This document shows positions 7,591-9,285 of a DNA stretch of 9,285 nucleotides, piece after piece. Each line of letters opens with the position of its first letter. Within the stretch, counting starts at the first letter, position 1. The position numbers and the translations under genes were made by a program. The notes beneath the pieces were generated by a model. It saw only the letters and a list, made by a program, of their open reading frames with translations. It ran no database searches and had not been told where the DNA came from. Source of the stretch: an uncultured Demequina sp. (GTDB lineage Bacteria; Actinomycetota; Actinomycetes; Actinomycetales; Demequinaceae); assembly GCA_937925595.1 (NCBI GenBank), contig CALALQ010000440.1:1-9285 (forward strand), in the 5' to 3' direction.

Positions 7591-7720
7591 ATGATTTTCG
7601 TTTCGGCGGTCGGAAAACGTGTGAACAGTGTGTTTCATCGCCCAAATCGGCCGTAGAAATCGAGGTGGGCCCGGTCGCTTGAGCGTCAGTAAGCCCCGAT
7701 GTCCGACCCCACCCGAACCT

Positions 7721-7725
7721 GGAGG
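7721..7725 (+). promoter_or_regulatory. Ribosome binding site deciding the lipoprotein start
   Basis: GGAGG lies six bases before the ATG at 7732. It selects that codon over the in-frame ATG at 7699, which would place eleven non-signal residues before the lipoprotein leader. A small dyad, GTTTC (7725-7729) and GAAAC (7734-7738), brackets the start codon. Confidence 0.85.
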
Positions 7726-7731
7726 TTTCGA

Positions 7732-8853
7732 ATGAAACGCAGCCATGCCCTCCCCGCGCTCGCCGCGGTGGCGCTCATCCTGAGCGCTTGTACCCCCGCT
7801 GTGGAAGAGCCGTCGGCTTCCGACCCGAAAGACCCTGCCGTGAACTGTGCGCCCGAGATCTCGGATGCGGTCGCCGAGGCGAGCGAACCCAGCGAGCTAG
7901 TCGCGCCGACGACGGGCCTGGACCTGTCGGCCCTGTCCGGCAAGAGCATCTGGTATATCACCAACAGTCAGAATCAGTTTTCGGCTGAGATGTCTGCCGG
8001 CGTCGAGGAGGCGGGCGCCGCCGCAGGTGTGGATATCACCGTCTTCGATGGTCAGAACTCGACCAGCCGATACAGCGAAGGCATCAACCAGGCAATCGCG
8101 CAAGGTGCGGACGGCATCGTACTCATGGCGATCCAGCCCGCGGTGGTGAGCGAGGACCTCGCTGCCGCCGAGCGAGCTGGCGTGAAGGTGCTCAGCACGC
8201 TCAACGGCGACCCCGACGAGCCGGTAGCCGCCGGCACCTTCGGTAATCTGACGGCGGATTACACCGCCGACGGCGCGCTCATGGCGAAGTACGCGCTCGC
8301 CGACTCAGGCTGCGCCGCGAACATCGTCGTCGTGCAGTCCAGTCCTGTTCACGTCTGGGACCTCGCCGCGAACGGCATCGCGAACACGGTCGCGGAGCTT
8401 TGCCCCGAGGACTGTTCAGTAAAGGTTCTCGATATCGACCCCGCAAACATCCCTACCGACACGGGCACGCAACTGCAGACCGCCCTCCAGGTCGACCGGG
8501 AGGTCAACTACGTCCTGCCCGTCTGGGACAGCGCAATGCCATTTGTTGCGCCTGCTGTCGCTGCTGCTGGTAGCGACGCCACCGTCCTCGCGCACGACGG
8601 CATCTCCGCAAGCCTCGAGCTCATTGCCAACGGGCAGGACCAGGACGGAACGGTCGCGATGCCACCGCCCGGCTGGATCGGCTGGGCTGCCTTCGACGAA
8701 GTTGCCCGCGCGATCCTGGGTCTCGAGCACCCCGGCTATGTCATTCCGACGCGACTGGTGACCGCCGAGAACGTCGGTGATGGTAGCACGGCGTCCGTCT
8801 CGCCTAACTACACCGACTACCAGACGGCCTTTATTGAGGCCTGGAAGAAGTAG
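7732..8853 (+). CDS. Sugar-type ABC transporter substrate-binding lipoprotein
   Basis: This 373-residue extracellular solute-binding protein of the type I (ribose/LacI-like, Peripla_BP_4) family delivers its ligand to the RbsC-type permease encoded next. The N-terminus is a lipoprotein signal: positive MKRSH, hydrophobic ALPALAAVALIL, and lipobox LSAC with C20 as the lipidated cysteine. A ~50-residue acidic linker precedes the binding fold, which begins at SGKSIWYITNS (~70-80) and continues with the family pattern EGINQAIAQGADGIVLMAIQ, ERAGVKVLSTLNGD and the later VLAHDGISASLELIANGQ. The protein ends with YQTAFIEAWKK. GGAGG sits six bases before the chosen start. The ligand cannot be inferred: this family binds pentoses, hexoses, autoinducer-2, nucleosides and other small polar molecules. 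Its placement opposite a hydantoinase-type operon suggests import of that enzyme's substrate. Confidence 0.92.
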   Translation: MKRSHALPALAAVALILSACTPAVEEPSASDPKDPAVNCAPEISDAVAEASEPSELVAPTTGLDLSALSGKSIWYITNSQNQFSAEMSAGVEEAGAAAGVDITVFDGQNSTSRYSEGINQAIAQGADGIVLMAIQPAVVSEDLAAAERAGVKVLSTLNGDPDEPVAAGTFGNLTADYTADGALMAKYALADSGCAANIVVVQSSPVHVWDLAANGIANTVAELCPEDCSVKVLDIDPANIPTDTGTQLQTALQVDREVNYVLPVWDSAMPFVAPAVAAAGSDATVLAHDGISASLELIANGQDQDGTVAMPPPGWIGWAAFDEVARAILGLEHPGYVIPTRLVTAENVGDGSTASVSPNYTDYQTAFIEAWKK

Positions 8854-8862
8854 CTCCCCGTC

Positions 8863-8892
8863 GGGTGTGGGGAGGATGGCCTCCCCACACCC
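8863..8892 (+). terminator. Perfect 13-bp stem-loop between binding-protein and permease genes
   Basis: GGGTGTGGGGAGG (8863-8875) and CCTCCCCACACCC (8880-8892) are exact inverted repeats around the 4-base loop ATGG. No U-run follows, and a strong Shine-Dalgarno starts only 15 bases later. It is therefore more likely an attenuating or mRNA-stabilising intra-operon hairpin than a full terminator. Such hairpins commonly follow solute-binding-protein genes, which are needed in excess over the permease. Confidence 0.7.
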
Positions 8893-8907
8893 CGTCTCAC
8901 GTCTTCG

Positions 8908-8914
8908 AAGGAGG
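8908..8914 (+). promoter_or_regulatory. Ribosome binding site of the permease gene
   Basis: AAGGAGG ends four bases before the ATG at 8919. The consensus is strong although the spacing is short, and it fixes the permease start. Confidence 0.8.
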
Positions 8915-8918
8915 CCCC

Positions 8919-9285
8919 ATGACTACCGCCACCACGCCGCCCGCTGCCGAAGCCACGCCGGACGCTCCCGCACCCCGACCGCCCTCCGCAAGTCGGGCGT
9001 CCCGTACGGGATCCCTTCAGCGCTATGTGCTTCTCGGGGTTCTGATCGTCATGCTGGGAGGCTTCATCGCGACTATCCCGGCATTCCGCTCTTTCGGCCT
9101 GTTGACGAGCATGATCAACTCGCAGTCGATCATCCTCCTGCTAGCGCTGATCGCCACGATCGTCCTCCGTACCGGCGGCTTCGATCTCTCCATCTCTCAG
9201 ACCATGGTGGCAAGTGCTGCCGTCGCGATCGTCATCGCCAAGTCAGGGGCGCCGCTCCCTGTCGCAATCCTCGCCGCACTCGTAG
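8919..9285 (+). CDS. Ribose-type (RbsC family) ABC transporter permease, 3'-truncated by window edge
   Basis: The first 122 residues of an inner-membrane permease of the BPD_transp_2/RbsC family are visible. A Pro/Ala/Ser/Thr-rich cytoplasmic N-terminus of about 34 residues is followed by a first membrane helix (YVLLGVLIVMLGGFIATI), a short loop, a second helix (IILLLALIATIVL), and the family signature VLRTGGFDLSISQTM, equivalent to the LTGGIDLSVG motif of RbsC. A third helix, VASAAVAIVIA, follows, and a fourth begins at the edge. It follows the binding-protein gene after 65 bases containing a stem-loop. The matching ATPase (RbsA type) is not in the window and would be expected downstream. 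The long disordered-looking N-terminal tail is common in actinobacterial members. Confidence 0.92.
   Translation, partial: MTTATTPPAAEATPDAPAPRPPSASRASRTGSLQRYVLLGVLIVMLGGFIATIPAFRSFGLLTSMINSQSIILLLALIATIVLRTGGFDLSISQTMVASAAVAIVIAKSGAPLPVAILAALV

Larger units (their letters stand above)
7432..7731. promoter_or_regulatory. Divergent intergenic control region between the hyuA-like operon and the importer operon
   Basis: The two operons are transcribed away from each other from this 300-bp stretch, so both promoters and any shared operators must lie here. No convincing gene is present; open frames entering from hyuA or from upstream of the lipoprotein start are extensions. It is locally less G/C-rich around 7591-7640. 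A nested dyad occupies 7548-7590 and a weaker one 7622-7637. A poor -10-like TAGAAA (7654-7659) follows the second dyad in the importer direction, but no good -35/-10 pair is evident on either strand, consistent with activator-dependent promoters. Confidence 0.7.

Noticed and set aside
7699..7731. Upstream ATG at 7699 for the binding protein
   Set aside because: It would put eleven polar residues before the lipoprotein signal and lacks a ribosome binding site, whereas 7732 has GGAGG at six bases.
8863..8892. Full rho-independent terminator ending the importer transcript
   Set aside because: There is no U-run, and the permease gene with a strong ribosome binding site follows at once. It is kept only as an attenuating or stabilising hairpin.

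Overview
The window looks like chromosomal DNA of a GC-rich actinobacterium, plausibly Micrococcales/Microbacteriaceae. This rests on the strong G/C bias at third codon positions, the actinobacterial style of the lipoprotein and of the proline/alanine-rich permease N-terminus, and the IS256-family (mutator type) transposase. The taxon is an inference. No rRNA, tRNA or CRISPR array was seen.

Layout: (1) Positions 1-~816 hold the 3' part of an IS256-family insertion sequence, reading rightward and cut by the window's left edge. (2) Positions ~817-982 hold a short stretch, open on the minus strand but without a start codon, lying between the IS end and the next gene. It may be a gene remnant. 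(3) Positions 983-7431 hold a tightly packed four-gene minus-strand operon, transcribed in the order hyuA-like, hyuB-like, hybrid sensor histidine kinase, LuxR/NarL-type response regulator. Two of its junctions are 4-base ATGA overlaps and the third is a 4-base gap. (4) Positions 7432-7731 are a 300-bp divergent intergenic region with dyad symmetries. (5) Positions 7732-9285 hold the start of a plus-strand ABC importer operon: a lipoprotein solute-binding protein, a perfect 13-bp stem-loop, then a ribose-type (RbsC family) permease that runs off the right edge.

How the parts may work together (inference): the importer brings in a small polar or sugar-like compound. The HyuA/HyuB pair belongs to the ATP-dependent hydantoinase/5-oxoprolinase/caprolactamase/acetone-carboxylase superfamily and would attack a cyclic amide (or carboxylate a ketone) in the cytoplasm. 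The cytosolic PAS-PAS hybrid kinase could sense the imported compound or a product, and signal through the response regulator to the divergent promoters. Neither the substrate nor the regulatory wiring can be read from the sequence. The gene set nevertheless looks like a self-contained sense-import-degrade module, with the two-component system inside the catabolic operon.
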